Shown here: positions 17,396 through 25,863 of the stretch, in pieces | Layout of the letters: every line of letters starts with the position of its first letter | Position numbering within the stretch: the first letter of the stretch is position 1 | Source of the DNA: Candidatus Riflebacteria bacterium HGW-Riflebacteria-1 | GTDB taxonomy: Bacteria; Muiribacteriota; Ozemobacteria; Ozemobacterales; Ozemobacteraceae | Assembly: GCA_002839445.1 (NCBI GenBank) | Contig: PGYB01000005.1 | Location: 124,001 to 188,000 of the forward strand | Length of the DNA: 64,000 bases | Direction of reading: 5' to 3' | Program-made: the position numbers and the translations under genes | The notes under the pieces: generated by a model | What the model saw: only the letters and a program-made list of their open reading frames with translations | Databases searched by the model: none | Told to the model about the DNA's origin: nothing

Positions 17396-18589
17396 ATGTC
17401 TGACGCAAGAAAAATGATTTTGAATATGCTCGCAGAGGGGAAGATCACGGTCGAAGAATCTGAAAAGCTGTTAGCGGCGCTCAGCGCTGAGACGCAGCAG
17501 GCGCGCCAGGAAGAGCCGCGCCAGAGAGAAAAAGAACGTGACTCAGAGTCTGATTCTGACAGGCAGAATAGCCGCCGTGACGATGATTTCTTCAACCCAT
17601 TTGGTGGTGCCGGAAAATTTGGTTTTGATCTGAAGAATCTTGCACAGACTGTTCAGCAGACGGTGCAGCAGGCAATGAGAAAGGCCGAGCCGCGCCGTCG
17701 CGAATTCAAGGACAAGATGAAAGAATTTGGTGGCTGGATGCAGGATCTCGCCAACAGTATGGCTTCAGATATGGTTAACAGTCGCGGCGAGCCAACAGAT
17801 GGCGTTTCTGTCGATTTTGTCGCCACGCCTCCTGATTATATAAATGAATGCGGCAGTTTTGTTTTTGAAAATGTTTTTGGTGAAGTGCGCATTCATGAAG
17901 GCAGTGAATTTAAAATACGCGTCAGTGGCCGCGTCAGTCAGTCTACCATGGGCGAATATCAGCCGGCACAGTGGTTTGCCCGGGCCGGTATGCGCATTGA
18001 TAACCGAACTCTCTTTGTCGGTTTCGATCGCAATCAGCCGGTCAAGGCGGTTATCGACATGGAGATTACGTTGCCCGCCGATATGACAGTAAGCTGTCGA
18101 ACTGTTTCTGGCGGCATACGTGTGCGTGGCGGCTACCGGATTGCCGAGATAAAGACCGTCAGTGGCAACATCAGAATTCAGGGGTCAAGCCTGAAGCAGT
18201 CTTTGATCGAAACAGTCAGCGGCGCTGTACAGATCGAAGGCGGCGAAGTCGCGATGCAGATCAAATCTACTTCTGGCGACTTTCTGGTGCGCGACTCCAA
18301 AATTGAAGAGCTTAAAATCAATTCGGTATCTGGCGATATCATGCTGACCGAAGGCAGTATTACCGAATCAACCGATGTAAAGCTGGTTACAACCTCTGGC
18401 GACATCATCGTTGAAAAGATGAGTGGTCCGTGGAAAATCGTTGAAGTTACCACGCGCAGCGGCGATGTCGTGCTTGACTGGAAAGGCGATGCCACACCGC
18501 TCAACAATCAGGGCACCTGTCTCAAATCTGGCAGTGATGGCGCCCAGTTCAAGGCCGAATCAGTCAGTGGCGACATTCAATTTACCTGA
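17396..18589 (+). CDS. DUF4097-family beta-solenoid protein with SHOCT-like start (YvlB-like)
   Basis: A 397-residue protein. Residues 1-28 (ARKMILNMLAEGKITVEESE) form the short SHOCT-like module seen at the N-terminus of B. subtilis YvlB. Residues about 33-120 are charged and coiled-coil-like. From about 140 on there is a DUF4097 right-handed solenoid, marked by a dozen repeats of SG-[DNG]-I and 'TVSGNI', 'SVSGDI', 'TTSGDI'. The start at ATG 17396 follows a GGAGG at 17386-17390. No signal peptide is visible, so the protein is probably cytoplasmic or membrane-peripheral. Family members are often tied to envelope stress, but the molecular activity is unknown. The next gene lies 57 bases downstream and may share the transcript. 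Confidence 0.85.
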   Translation: MSDARKMILNMLAEGKITVEESEKLLAALSAETQQARQEEPRQREKERDSESDSDRQNSRRDDDFFNPFGGAGKFGFDLKNLAQTVQQTVQQAMRKAEPRRREFKDKMKEFGGWMQDLANSMASDMVNSRGEPTDGVSVDFVATPPDYINECGSFVFENVFGEVRIHEGSEFKIRVSGRVSQSTMGEYQPAQWFARAGMRIDNRTLFVGFDRNQPVKAVIDMEITLPADMTVSCRTVSGGIRVRGGYRIAEIKTVSGNIRIQGSSLKQSLIETVSGAVQIEGGEVAMQIKSTSGDFLVRDSKIEELKINSVSGDIMLTEGSITESTDVKLVTTSGDIIVEKMSGPWKIVEVTTRSGDVVLDWKGDATPLNNQGTCLKSGSDGAQFKAESVSGDIQFT

Positions 18590-18646
18590 TCATACACATT
18601 AACAGCAGCAGGCCTTGTTGCGGTCTGTTCTCGCGGAGAAACATTC

Positions 18647-19261
18647 ATGGAAGCTATACAGGTCATCGGTCTCGTTCTCATAATCACAGCATTGTTCGCA
18701 CTTGGTGGCAAAGTCGTTCTTTACCTGAAGAAGCGCGAGCTTGAACAGACAAAAGAAAGATACGAGCAGCAGATCGCCGAGCTCAAAAAAGAGATAGACG
18801 TGGACCGCGCCAAATTCGCCGAAAGCGGCAACAAGGTTCTGCGTATGACCGAAGACAACTATCAACGCAAACTCAACGATAAAGACCAGCAGATCGAAGA
18901 TCTGGTCGGAGAAATTGAAGGCCTGAAGTCCTGGAAAGACGAAATGGGCCTGATGCTGGCCAAGTTTGAGGGCGCGAGCCATGGCAATGAGCGCATTCTG
19001 TTCAAGCTTTTTGAACATAACCAGAAGCTGAACCGGGCGCTTAACGCCAAATGGCACGCGGTAGAAGAGAGTCTCAGCCGCGAGCTCAATCTCACTCTCG
19101 AAAAAGTAAAGGGAATGTTCGCTGATGCTGAAAAGCTTCACCATGACGGCATTGAGATCATATCTGAGTATGAATCACGTTTGCCGGAAGATTTTAAGCG
19201 CAAGGTGCATGAAGAGTTGCTGCAATTACCTGAATCAACAGGTTTCAAGGCAAAGAGCTGA
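18647..19261 (+). CDS. Membrane-anchored coiled-coil protein
   Basis: 204 residues: one N-terminal membrane helix (about 5-27, 'VIGLVLIITALFALGGKVVLYL') followed by a long, highly charged helical region (about 28-145) with heptad spacing, then a mixed C-terminus. GGAG lies just before the ATG. No catalytic motif is seen. Such proteins (RmuC/EzrA/TipN-like in outline only) act as scaffolds between membrane and cytoplasm, but no family is claimed. It is the last gene before a strong bidirectional terminator and is probably transcribed with the DUF4097 protein. Confidence 0.65.
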   Translation: MEAIQVIGLVLIITALFALGGKVVLYLKKRELEQTKERYEQQIAELKKEIDVDRAKFAESGNKVLRMTEDNYQRKLNDKDQQIEDLVGEIEGLKSWKDEMGLMLAKFEGASHGNERILFKLFEHNQKLNRALNAKWHAVEESLSRELNLTLEKVKGMFADAEKLHHDGIEIISEYESRLPEDFKRKVHEELLQLPESTGFKAKS

Positions 19262-19354
19262 CGACACCCCGCTACCCGCATTTATAAAACTGCTTCTAAT
19301 ATTGGCTCGGGCGGCATAAAAGCGTGCCGGCATTCCAAATGCGCAGACCTTGAC

Positions 19355-19396
19355 AAAACCAGAGCTCCCTCTACAGTCAGAGGGAGCTCTGGTTTT
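19355..19396. terminator. Bidirectional intrinsic terminator
   Basis: A perfect 18-base stem (AAAACCAGAGCTCCCTCT and its complement) with the loop ACAGTC. The arms end in AAAA and TTTT, so it works both ways. It lies between the convergent ends at 19261 and 19457. Confidence 0.92.
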
Positions 19397-19456
19397 GATG
19401 CCTGTTTTGTTTTTGCAGAATTAGACAGCTTCGCTGTAACTACTCTAAGACAAGAT

Positions 19457-20323
19457 TCAGCGTTCGGTACGTTTCGCGGCGTCGGCGACTTTCCATTCGA
19501 TACTGCCACCCTTGGCCAGTTCGAGAGTTATAGTCACCGGTCCGCCATACTGCGCTCCCTTTTTCTTGAGAAAAATGTGCATGCGGTTGCCGTTGGCGTA
19601 GGTGTCGCGCCATTCGAGTACTTCGTTCGTGCTGCCATTGATCGATATCTTTCTGTTGAACATCACGTGGCGATACTTTGGTGGAAGAAGTATTACCGCT
19701 ACACCGCCACGACTCTCAGATACAGGTTTCCACAAAAAGCCGCCGCCTTCGCCCTTTACGATTGTACCATCGCCACCGCCGATTTCGCCGGGAACAGGGG
19801 CTTTGCTTTCGATGCCTGGGCCGTTAAGTGACAGATGGGCCTCTGCCCGTCCAAAATTACCTGATAGATTGAGAATTACCTTGTCGCCTTTTTTGAGGCT
19901 GAGTCGAGTTTTTTGTGTCGTTGGCGTAAAATCGCCGCCGCCGACATCAACATTTGATTCGCTGATCTCCTTGCCTCTTACCATAAGTTTTGCAGGATCT
20001 CTATCACTGCTGCGTGCCCAGCTGATAACCTTTTCATCGTTAACGGTAACAGAAAGCTCGGCGTTGCCATAGGTCTGCAGGCATGAGCTTATTATTACCT
20101 CGCAGTCGGCAGCCGCAACATAGGTTTTGCTGCCTGGGCTGCCAGAACTCAGGGCTATGGTTCCGTTTTTGTCTTTGGCGGTACTGTTACCGAGCACTTC
20201 GTCAATAGACGCCATCTGCCCGTTATCGCCTGCTTCCTGGCACCATGCATGGTTTGCAGCTGCAAAAGTCAGTAAAAGAAACATCAAAACGATGAGTTGC
20301 GAAATCCTGCTGATAGTTCTCAT
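19457..20323 (-). CDS. Secreted protein of unknown function
   Basis: 288 residues with a clear signal peptide (MRTISRISQLIVLMFLLLTF, cleavage near WCQEA). The mature part is beta-rich and glycine-rich: it contains 'SGSPGSKTYVAA', a pair of cysteines near residue 72-80, 'GEIGGGDGTIVKGEGGGF' and a C-terminal half with 'VAVILLPPKYRHVMFNRKIS'. No domain is recognised. The ATG at 20323 has AAGGAATTAAC upstream. It sits alone on the minus strand. Hydrophobic strands near the end could form part of a beta-sandwich. Function not assigned. Confidence 0.6.
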   Translation of the reverse strand: MRTISRISQLIVLMFLLLTFAAANHAWCQEAGDNGQMASIDEVLGNSTAKDKNGTIALSSGSPGSKTYVAAADCEVIISSCLQTYGNAELSVTVNDEKVISWARSSDRDPAKLMVRGKEISESNVDVGGGDFTPTTQKTRLSLKKGDKVILNLSGNFGRAEAHLSLNGPGIESKAPVPGEIGGGDGTIVKGEGGGFLWKPVSESRGGVAVILLPPKYRHVMFNRKISINGSTNEVLEWRDTYANGNRMHIFLKKKGAQYGGPVTITLELAKGGSIEWKVADAAKRTER

Positions 20324-20530
20324 GTTAATTCCTTTTCTTTCTATTTTGGACTTGAGAATTTATTCTTAATTGGTAACGTTCGTTTTGTTAAATTTGTCAT
20401 ATAAATATATCACTTTTTTGACTGATGAAATGGCGATAAAAGATCTCGCAGATCAGTGCATGCTTCTATATTCAGAAGTCTGAAAATGTCGGCGACAGGC
20501 AATGTTGCTTGTAACAGTCACAAATCTGTA

Positions 20531-22528
20531 TTATCGCTGACGCAGATCAAACCTGATAGTGCCGTCAAACAGGTCGATCTGATTAACTTTGACGCCGACC
20601 TTCTGACCGACGACAACGTCGAATGAGGGGCGGCGACAGTGTTTGAAAGAGCATAAAAAATCGACGTAAAACACAACGTCGTTCACACTGCCGGTATCAA
20701 CGACAGTGCCGTCAAAAACAACTTCTTCGCTTTTCTGGCGCGTTTTGATGTGTTTATGCAAAAAGTAACGTTCGCGGTCACGCATTATTTCGTCAGCCCG
20801 ACTGACCGCTGAATCGGAAATGAGAACGGCCTGTGCCAGCTCGTTCTGGCTGTATAGCGGCGGCTGTCCATTGATGGCGGCTTTGATCTGGCGGTGAATG
20901 AGCAGATCAGAGTAGCGACGCAACGGAGAAGTCGCCTGGGTATAGGCACTCAGGCCAAGCGAATAGTGGCGCCCGGCTTCCTGACTGACCGTGGTTTTGC
21001 GAAAGGTTCTGATTGCACTGAAAAACAGCACGGGGTCAAAGCTGTTGCCAAACTCGGGCTTGTTGTCGTCGCCTTCCTGTACGCGATACAGACACGGAAT
21101 TGAGTTCTTGCGACAAAATTCAGCGGCCGCGTGATTGGCCCAGATCATAAATTCGGCGATCATACCCTGCGTCAGGTCTTCGCGATTGCGCTGTTCAATG
21201 ACAATTTCACCATCGCGCACCTTTATCGAAAGCTCGGGTTGCCGTGGAAACATTACCGCGCCCATTTTTTCGCGCCGGCCTTTGAGTTGTTCCGCAAAGG
21301 TGAGCGCCTGTCTAAGCCATTCATTATCGGGCAGCATGCTGTCTGCTGTGTCGTAATCAATGGTCTTTTCGATATGAATTATTGACTCAAAAATTTCAAT
21401 CTGCGAAAGCTCGCAGTCTGAAGAAAATGTCAGCGAAAAGGTCAGTGCCAGTCGTGTTTCGCCGCTGTTCAAACTGAGCAGTTCTTCAGATATAGCTGCC
21501 GGAAGCATGTTTATGCGCTGATCAGGCATGTATACCGAACTGCCGCGCCGTGCTGCTTCTTTATCAAGTATGCTGTCGGGTTTGATAAGTTCTGCCGGGT
21601 CGGCGACATGAACCTGCAGCAGAAAGCTGCCACCATCGAGAAGTTCAAATGAAAAGGCGTCGTCACGGTCGCGGGTGTCAGGCGTATCAATAGCCCAGAT
21701 GCGTTGTGACCTCAGATCACGTCGCCGCGAAGTATCGGGTGTCTCTTTGCTGAGAGCTTCGGCTTCGGCAAGTATCTCGGGCGCAAATGCCAATGGCAGC
21801 TTATATCTGATTATGGCAAGGTTCTCATCGGCGTTGAATACGCCGGCTTTTACCAGCGCCTGAAACACTTTGCGCGGGTCGTTAAGACTGGCACGGTCGA
21901 GCGCGTTGCCGAGTCGTTTCGAGATTTTTGCCTCTTCGCCACAGGCGGCCAGGTTTTTAAGATCGTTAAGCTGGTCTTTAAGCAGATCTGAAACATTGCC
22001 AGTTCTTTCGAGTTGTCTGAGAGCTTCGGTAAGATTGTTTTCTTCTTCTTCCTGAGCCTGTTTTCGGGCGAGTTGTTCGCGCGCTGCCGCCAGCTCTTCG
22101 CTCGAAACCGGCTGATAGCAATCATTTTTGTTTTTAAAATAGAGCTTGTCAGCGCAGAGCTGTCTGAGAAGTGCTGCCGCCGAGTTGTCGTCATCTGGCG
22201 CGAATAAAAATTCGGCGAGTTCCTTGAGGTTGAACATGCGCTGTTCTTCGCTTAAAAGCTCATGTAGTTCCCCGAGATCAAGGCTTTCTGCAATGCTCTT
22301 GCGCTGCTCGTTCGCGTTGATAAGATTCTGCCGACACGCTTCGCGGTCAGCAATACTGATCGCCGGGCGACTGGTCGCATGCATGATCTTTTTCTCGGTC
22401 ACAGTTGTTTCTTTGCCGTTGAGCAGGTAGAGTCTGACGTTTCCGCCGGCAGCGCTTAACACTGCGGCTATTTCCGGCTGACTGCCTTTGGCTGAAAATT
22501 CGACGATATAACCGGCTGCGAGATTCAT
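20531..22528 (-). CDS. RNB-domain 3'-5' exoribonuclease (RNase II/R family)
   Basis: 665 residues. Residues about 1-270 hold an OB-like start and helical insertions. The RNB catalytic domain follows, with the metal-binding signature 'IDTPDTRDRDDAFS' (four Asp), 'LQVHVADPAELIKPDS', 'RGSSVYMPDQRINMLP' and the C-terminal signature 'ATSPLRRYSDLLIHRQI'. A short S1-like end follows. The family degrades single-stranded RNA from the 3' end to nucleoside monophosphates. The lack of two N-terminal cold-shock domains makes it closer to the RNase II-like 'VacB/RNB, short' group than to RNase R, and the first 270 residues are unlike either E. coli enzyme. The ATG at 22528 has GAGAAGC before it. It is separated from neighbours by AT-rich gaps. 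Confidence 0.88.
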   Translation of the reverse strand: MNLAAGYIVEFSAKGSQPEIAAVLSAAGGNVRLYLLNGKETTVTEKKIMHATSRPAISIADREACRQNLINANEQRKSIAESLDLGELHELLSEEQRMFNLKELAEFLFAPDDDNSAAALLRQLCADKLYFKNKNDCYQPVSSEELAAAREQLARKQAQEEEENNLTEALRQLERTGNVSDLLKDQLNDLKNLAACGEEAKISKRLGNALDRASLNDPRKVFQALVKAGVFNADENLAIIRYKLPLAFAPEILAEAEALSKETPDTSRRRDLRSQRIWAIDTPDTRDRDDAFSFELLDGGSFLLQVHVADPAELIKPDSILDKEAARRGSSVYMPDQRINMLPAAISEELLSLNSGETRLALTFSLTFSSDCELSQIEIFESIIHIEKTIDYDTADSMLPDNEWLRQALTFAEQLKGRREKMGAVMFPRQPELSIKVRDGEIVIEQRNREDLTQGMIAEFMIWANHAAAEFCRKNSIPCLYRVQEGDDNKPEFGNSFDPVLFFSAIRTFRKTTVSQEAGRHYSLGLSAYTQATSPLRRYSDLLIHRQIKAAINGQPPLYSQNELAQAVLISDSAVSRADEIMRDRERYFLHKHIKTRQKSEEVVFDGTVVDTGSVNDVVFYVDFLCSFKHCRRPSFDVVVGQKVGVKVNQIDLFDGTIRFDLRQR

Positions 22529-22653
22529 TCAGCTTCTCCAGATATTTTGACTGCTATTGTAAAATCAGGTTCGAAATTTTTAAGCCTTGCGCTGTTCAGT
22601 CACAAGAATTTCTCTGTTGCTCCAACCCTTGCTCAGGTCTGTTTGCGTAATCA

Positions 22654-22687
22654 GGCTGCTTTTATGGCTTCAGTCATTAGAGCGGCA
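22654..22687. repeat. Imperfect hairpin repeat, copy 1
   Basis: A 34-base element starting GGCTGCTTTTATGGC with loop TTCA and the complementary arm GTCATTAGAGCGGC. It is 29/34 identical to copy 2 at 25169-25202. The four differences inside the stem keep pairing by G-U exchange. It lies in the 244-base gap between the ribonuclease gene and the sigma-like gene, which holds no gene that I can see. Confidence 0.6.
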
Positions 22688-22772
22688 CATCGCTTGCCAG
22701 GTTGGTCAACGCTTCAGCTGACGGCACAACACCCTGCTATCGCCAGAATTTAAGCTCAACTGTGACAAACTG

Positions 22773-23876
22773 CTATTGCCTCTGGCTGTAGATATTGTTC
22801 TGATTATACCCGGTTTTGGCATTTATTTCAGCAGAGTTTTTATTCATTGACAACGTTGCAAACCAGCAGCTCACTTCACTGGCGACCTGCTCAAAAAGCT
22901 TCTCTGTTGCCTGATCTGCCGCTACGCTGACGGGATCATTCCAGTCGCTGGCTGTTTCGTCGGCAACGTTGTCGATGCTTTCGGGTTTGCCGATCAGTTG
23001 CAGCAGAATGTCGGGCTCGTCGCCATATGGTGCTGCTTCTTCGCCGGCAATAAAGCACTTTTTCAGGTCGCGCCGCCTATTTTTCATGTTGTTGAGAACT
23101 TTGTCGGCCAGTTCGAGGTTGTGAAGAGATTGCGGTTGGCGGCGGTCGATGTTTTCGCGCCATTCGGCAAGGATTTGTCGCTCAGATTCAAGCGTTTCGT
23201 CGATTTCGGCCGGAGCGATGTTGATGATTCGCCAGGCAAGATGACTGCGTTCACCGCTGCTCCAGTTAACTAATTCTTTAAGCTCGCCACTTTGCATTCG
23301 CTCAAAAGCTGCACGCAGATTGCGATTGAATGTCTGGTGGCGTTTCTTGTCGGCCTCGACCTGGGTGTTCTCATCATTGCCGTTTTTTTGCGCCAGCAAT
23401 CGGCTTATCCAGCGCACTTCCGGGTAAATGTGAACGAAAAGAAATTCGAGTTGTGTCACAGCCGGGTCAGCGTGGCCAAGCAGATAGCATCGCAGAGTAA
23501 CAAATATCTCTTCAGCAAACTGCTGGCGGCTGGCGGTAAAATTACAGCGGCCACTGTCGAGAAGATCGCAGTCTTCAACGAGAACAATGCTTCTTTTGCG
23601 ATACGGTCGTGTAAGCCGCATAATCTTATTTTGCAGGTAAGAAAACACTGAGTTTGGATGACTGACTTTACCCGGCTCAAAATCCTCGAGAAGTATTAAC
23701 AGCATTTCGCTCATGATTTCGCGCATTTTGCCGCCAAGCGACAGTGAAGGTTCGCGCCAGCGCATAGCCTGCCGGTGTATGAAATCGCGGCAACTGCTGA
23801 TCATCGCGAAGGCCGAATCGGCCGCCGGCTTTTGCACAAAACGTTTTAAAGCGCTGGCAAATTCATCGCTGCTCAA
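22773..23876 (-). CDS. Sigma-70-like protein, 367 aa (unplaced)
   Basis: The first 100 residues have the feel of sigma region 2 ('REIMSEMLLILLEDFEPGK', 'VFSYLQNKIMRLTR' at 52-90), where ECF proteins carry the DNA-melting and core-binding helices. The last 40 residues end in a helix-turn-helix-like run (SAEINAKTGYNQNNIYSQRQ) resembling a region 4 recognition helix. The middle 200 residues are charged, helical and unfamiliar. Overall it could be an atypical sigma factor or an unrelated protein with similar helices. Its start overlaps the end of a small upstream frame by four bases (ATGA), a sign of translational coupling. The divergent Cys-rich genes begin about 250 bases away. Confidence 0.6.
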   Translation of the reverse strand: MSSDEFASALKRFVQKPAADSAFAMISSCRDFIHRQAMRWREPSLSLGGKMREIMSEMLLILLEDFEPGKVSHPNSVFSYLQNKIMRLTRPYRKRSIVLVEDCDLLDSGRCNFTASRQQFAEEIFVTLRCYLLGHADPAVTQLEFLFVHIYPEVRWISRLLAQKNGNDENTQVEADKKRHQTFNRNLRAAFERMQSGELKELVNWSSGERSHLAWRIINIAPAEIDETLESERQILAEWRENIDRRQPQSLHNLELADKVLNNMKNRRRDLKKCFIAGEEAAPYGDEPDILLQLIGKPESIDNVADETASDWNDPVSVAADQATEKLFEQVASEVSCWFATLSMNKNSAEINAKTGYNQNNIYSQRQ

Positions 23877-24034
23877 TTTTCCACTCCTTCGAGATGCGGG
23901 CTTTTGCCCTGCTGGTCACGAAAACGTTGTTCATTCTGGTGCAGACCCTCATCTGCATCTTTACTTGCGGGCTGATCGATTATCGAATCAGGTTTTTCGC
24001 TACCTTCTTTTGACAGCATAGCAGCAGGCAACAT
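23873..24034 (-). CDS. Possible small protein upstream of the sigma-like gene
   Basis: A 53-residue frame from ATG 24034 (MLPAAMLSKEG...) whose stop overlaps the start of the 367-residue gene as ATGA. The product is acidic and hydrophilic (Asp/Glu/Gln-rich), with no domain. No good ribosome-binding site is seen and the frame stays open upstream to 24106, so the start is uncertain. The coupling is the only positive evidence. Confidence 0.35.
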   Translation of the reverse strand: MLPAAMLSKEGSEKPDSIIDQPASKDADEGLHQNEQRFRDQQGKSPHLEGVEN

Positions 24035-24123
24035 GAAAATTCTATGAAAATAGTGAAAATAATTTTCCCCAAAAGGTGTTCGGTTTTGATTAACAGTTGA
24101 GATCAAAAAAAGAGGTGAACTTT

Positions 24124-24597
24124 ATGATGTGTTGCAAAAAGTGTCCGTTTAATCCAATTTCAGGCAGTGCGGAAGAACGTTGCCGTCAGGCCCTGTGCGG
24201 CAGCATCCGGTCTGGTTGCGCTGATGGTTTCTGTGCGGCAAACATCGGCAGCCGCTGTTATCAGGACTACTATGTTGTTAATCGCCTGTACCAGCAGGAT
24301 CCTCTCGCTGAATCTCTGGTGCAGCATACTCTCAAAACGGCTATTATCGGGCGTGACCGGGCATTGCTGCTCTCGTTGTTTCACGCTGCCAGCGATAATA
24401 TAAGATTGCAGCTCTGGCGCTGGCTTGAGGTTTATGAGCCGCGCAGTCTCTGGCTGCTCAACCCGATTTTTGCTTCTGTGGGCCTGACGCCGCTTGACAG
24501 CATGATCGGTATGGGCTCTCGCCGCGCTAAATATCTCGACGCCATCATGGAAAACCCTTATAGCGGCCGGCTTTATAAGTCTGCCCAGGCCGCCTGA
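24124..24597 (+). CDS. Cys-rich protein, paralogue A
   Basis: 157 residues. The N-terminal 45 residues hold ten cysteines in pairs ('MMCCKKCPFN', 'CRQALCGS', 'GCADGFC', 'SRCYQDYY'), arranged as for metal binding or disulphides. The C-terminal 80 residues are helical with the pattern LLxxLFxxAxxxxRxxLWxxxxxxxPxxL. It begins at ATG 24124, 6-7 bases after AGAGGTGA. The next gene is its paralogue, 15 bases later. No signal peptide is present, so a cytoplasmic metal- or iron-sulphur-binding protein is plausible. No named family was recognised. Confidence 0.6.
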   Translation: MMCCKKCPFNPISGSAEERCRQALCGSIRSGCADGFCAANIGSRCYQDYYVVNRLYQQDPLAESLVQHTLKTAIIGRDRALLLSLFHAASDNIRLQLWRWLEVYEPRSLWLLNPIFASVGLTPLDSMIGMGSRRAKYLDAIMENPYSGRLYKSAQAA

Positions 24598-24612
24598 ACA
24601 AGGAGCAGAAGT

Positions 24613-25098
24613 ATGAAATGCAACCGATGTCCGCTCAATATCGCTTCAGAAAGTTTCAACCCGAAAATGTATGAACCCCTGCCCATGCACGCGCGTTCGC
24701 TTTTTGTCTGCAGGAACGCAGCAAAAACAGGTGTCTGTGGTGATCTTTTTGCTGCCAGGCAACTTTGCGCGCGCGACTTGTGGGTGCTGGCCTTTATTGG
24801 GCGCCGCGACTGCTTCGCCAGCGCCAGTGCCGGCGACACGCTTGACCGTCTGGTCGGCGGTGGCCACTCAGAACTGCTCTGCCACCTTTTTGAAAATGCG
24901 GACTACGAGACCCGTCGTGATCTGTGGGCACGCATGACCAGCAACCACCCCGACCGGCTGTACATGTTTGATGCGATGTTCGAAAAAGAATGTCTGGCGC
25001 CGGTTGCGTCGGGTGAACTGCCTGAAGACCTTCATGTTTACCGGCATCATCTGCTGTATGCCGGAACCGCTACCAATCAGCTCCTGAAAGATTTATAA
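24613..25098 (+). CDS. Cys-rich protein, paralogue B
   Basis: 161 residues, related to the preceding gene. The starts match (MKCNRCPLN against MMCCKKCPFN) and the same helical pattern follows: 'LLCHLFENADYETRRDLW' against 'LLSLFHAASDNIRLQLW', then 'PDRLYMFDAMF' against 'PRSLWLLNPIF'. The number of cysteines is lower (about seven). GGAGC precedes the ATG, and the genes are clearly co-transcribed. They look like an old tandem duplication with divergence in the Cys-rich head. No function is assigned. Confidence 0.6.
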   Translation: MKCNRCPLNIASESFNPKMYEPLPMHARSLFVCRNAAKTGVCGDLFAARQLCARDLWVLAFIGRRDCFASASAGDTLDRLVGGGHSELLCHLFENADYETRRDLWARMTSNHPDRLYMFDAMFEKECLAPVASGELPEDLHVYRHHLLYAGTATNQLLKDL

Positions 25099-25168
25099 TG
25101 ATTAGAGAGCAAGAACAAGGCCGATTACGACGCGCAGGATGCGCTAGTGCCAGGGCACCCGAGGATTT

Positions 25169-25202
25169 GGCTGCTCTTATGGCTTCAGCCGTTAGAGCAG
25201 CC
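25169..25202. repeat. Imperfect hairpin repeat, copy 2
   Basis: GGCTGCTCTTATGGC, loop TTCA, GCCGTTAGAGCAGCC: a 15-base stem with one mismatch and one G-U pair. It is the better copy of the element at 22654-22687 and lies in the gap between paralogue B and the YpsA-like gene. Confidence 0.6.
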
Positions 25203-25267
25203 TATCCCGAAGGGCTCCCCGGGGCGGCGCGCCCAGGTGCGCGCACGAGCACGATTATGAGAAGGAT

Positions 25268-25792
25268 ATGGAAAAGAAATACGAACTGGCGATGCTGATT
25301 TCGGGCGGGCAGACCGGGGTTGACCGGGCTGCGCTCGACTTTGCCATGCAGAATGGACTTGCGCATGCCGGCTGGTGCCCGCTTGGGCGCAAAGCTGAAG
25401 ATGGGGTGATTCCGCGGCGCTATCTGCTCAAAGAAGCCTCGACGCCACTTTATCAGCAGAGAACGCAACTGAACGTGCGAGATTCGCAGGCAACACTGAT
25501 TATCAGAGATGAGTTTCGGCGCTCGCGTGGCACTGCGCTTACCGAAAAACTGGCCGCAAAGTTGAAAAAGCCTTGCATGTTAGTTAATGCTGGCGATTAT
25601 GACTGCGAAGCAATCAAAAAGTGGCTCAGCCGGGTGCGGCCACAGATTCTAAACATTGCCGGCCCAAGGTTGAGTGAGAGCCCCGCCGCGGCTGTTGCTG
25701 TTTCAATAATACTTGCCGCCGTAATTTGTCGAGATCAGCAGACCATTGTAAAGTGGCCGCCGACAAAGCCTTTTACCCGAAGTCTCTTTTAA
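25268..25792 (+). CDS. YpsA/SLOG-type putative molybdenum carrier protein
   Basis: 174 residues. The start 'LISGGQTGVDRAALDFA' is the signature of the cpYpsA group (putative molybdenum carrier, PF12694-like, SLOG superfamily), followed by 'GWCPLGRKAEDGVIP', 'TLIIRDEFRRSRGTALTE' and 'NIAGPRLSESP'. Members are predicted to bind a nucleotide or cofactor and no reaction is firmly established. The ATG at 25268 has GAAGGAT before it. The gene is not clearly part of an operon. With the LOG protein at 14263 it makes two SLOG/Rossmann proteins in the window. Confidence 0.75.
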   Translation: MEKKYELAMLISGGQTGVDRAALDFAMQNGLAHAGWCPLGRKAEDGVIPRRYLLKEASTPLYQQRTQLNVRDSQATLIIRDEFRRSRGTALTEKLAAKLKKPCMLVNAGDYDCEAIKKWLSRVRPQILNIAGPRLSESPAAAVAVSIILAAVICRDQQTIVKWPPTKPFTRSLF

Positions 25793-25803
25793 AATGGTTG
25801 CGC

Positions 25804-25842
25804 AAAAAAAGCACCGGCACCGCTTGAGGCGATGCCGGTGTC
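25804..25842 (-). terminator. Intrinsic terminator of the LysM/barrel gene
   Basis: On the minus strand an 8-base stem (CACCGGCA/TGCCGGTG) with an inner 3-base extension is followed by GCTTTTTTTGC. It lies 22 bases past the stop of the minus-strand gene. Confidence 0.85.
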
Positions 25843-25863
25843 AGAAAATATCAGAAAAAATGA

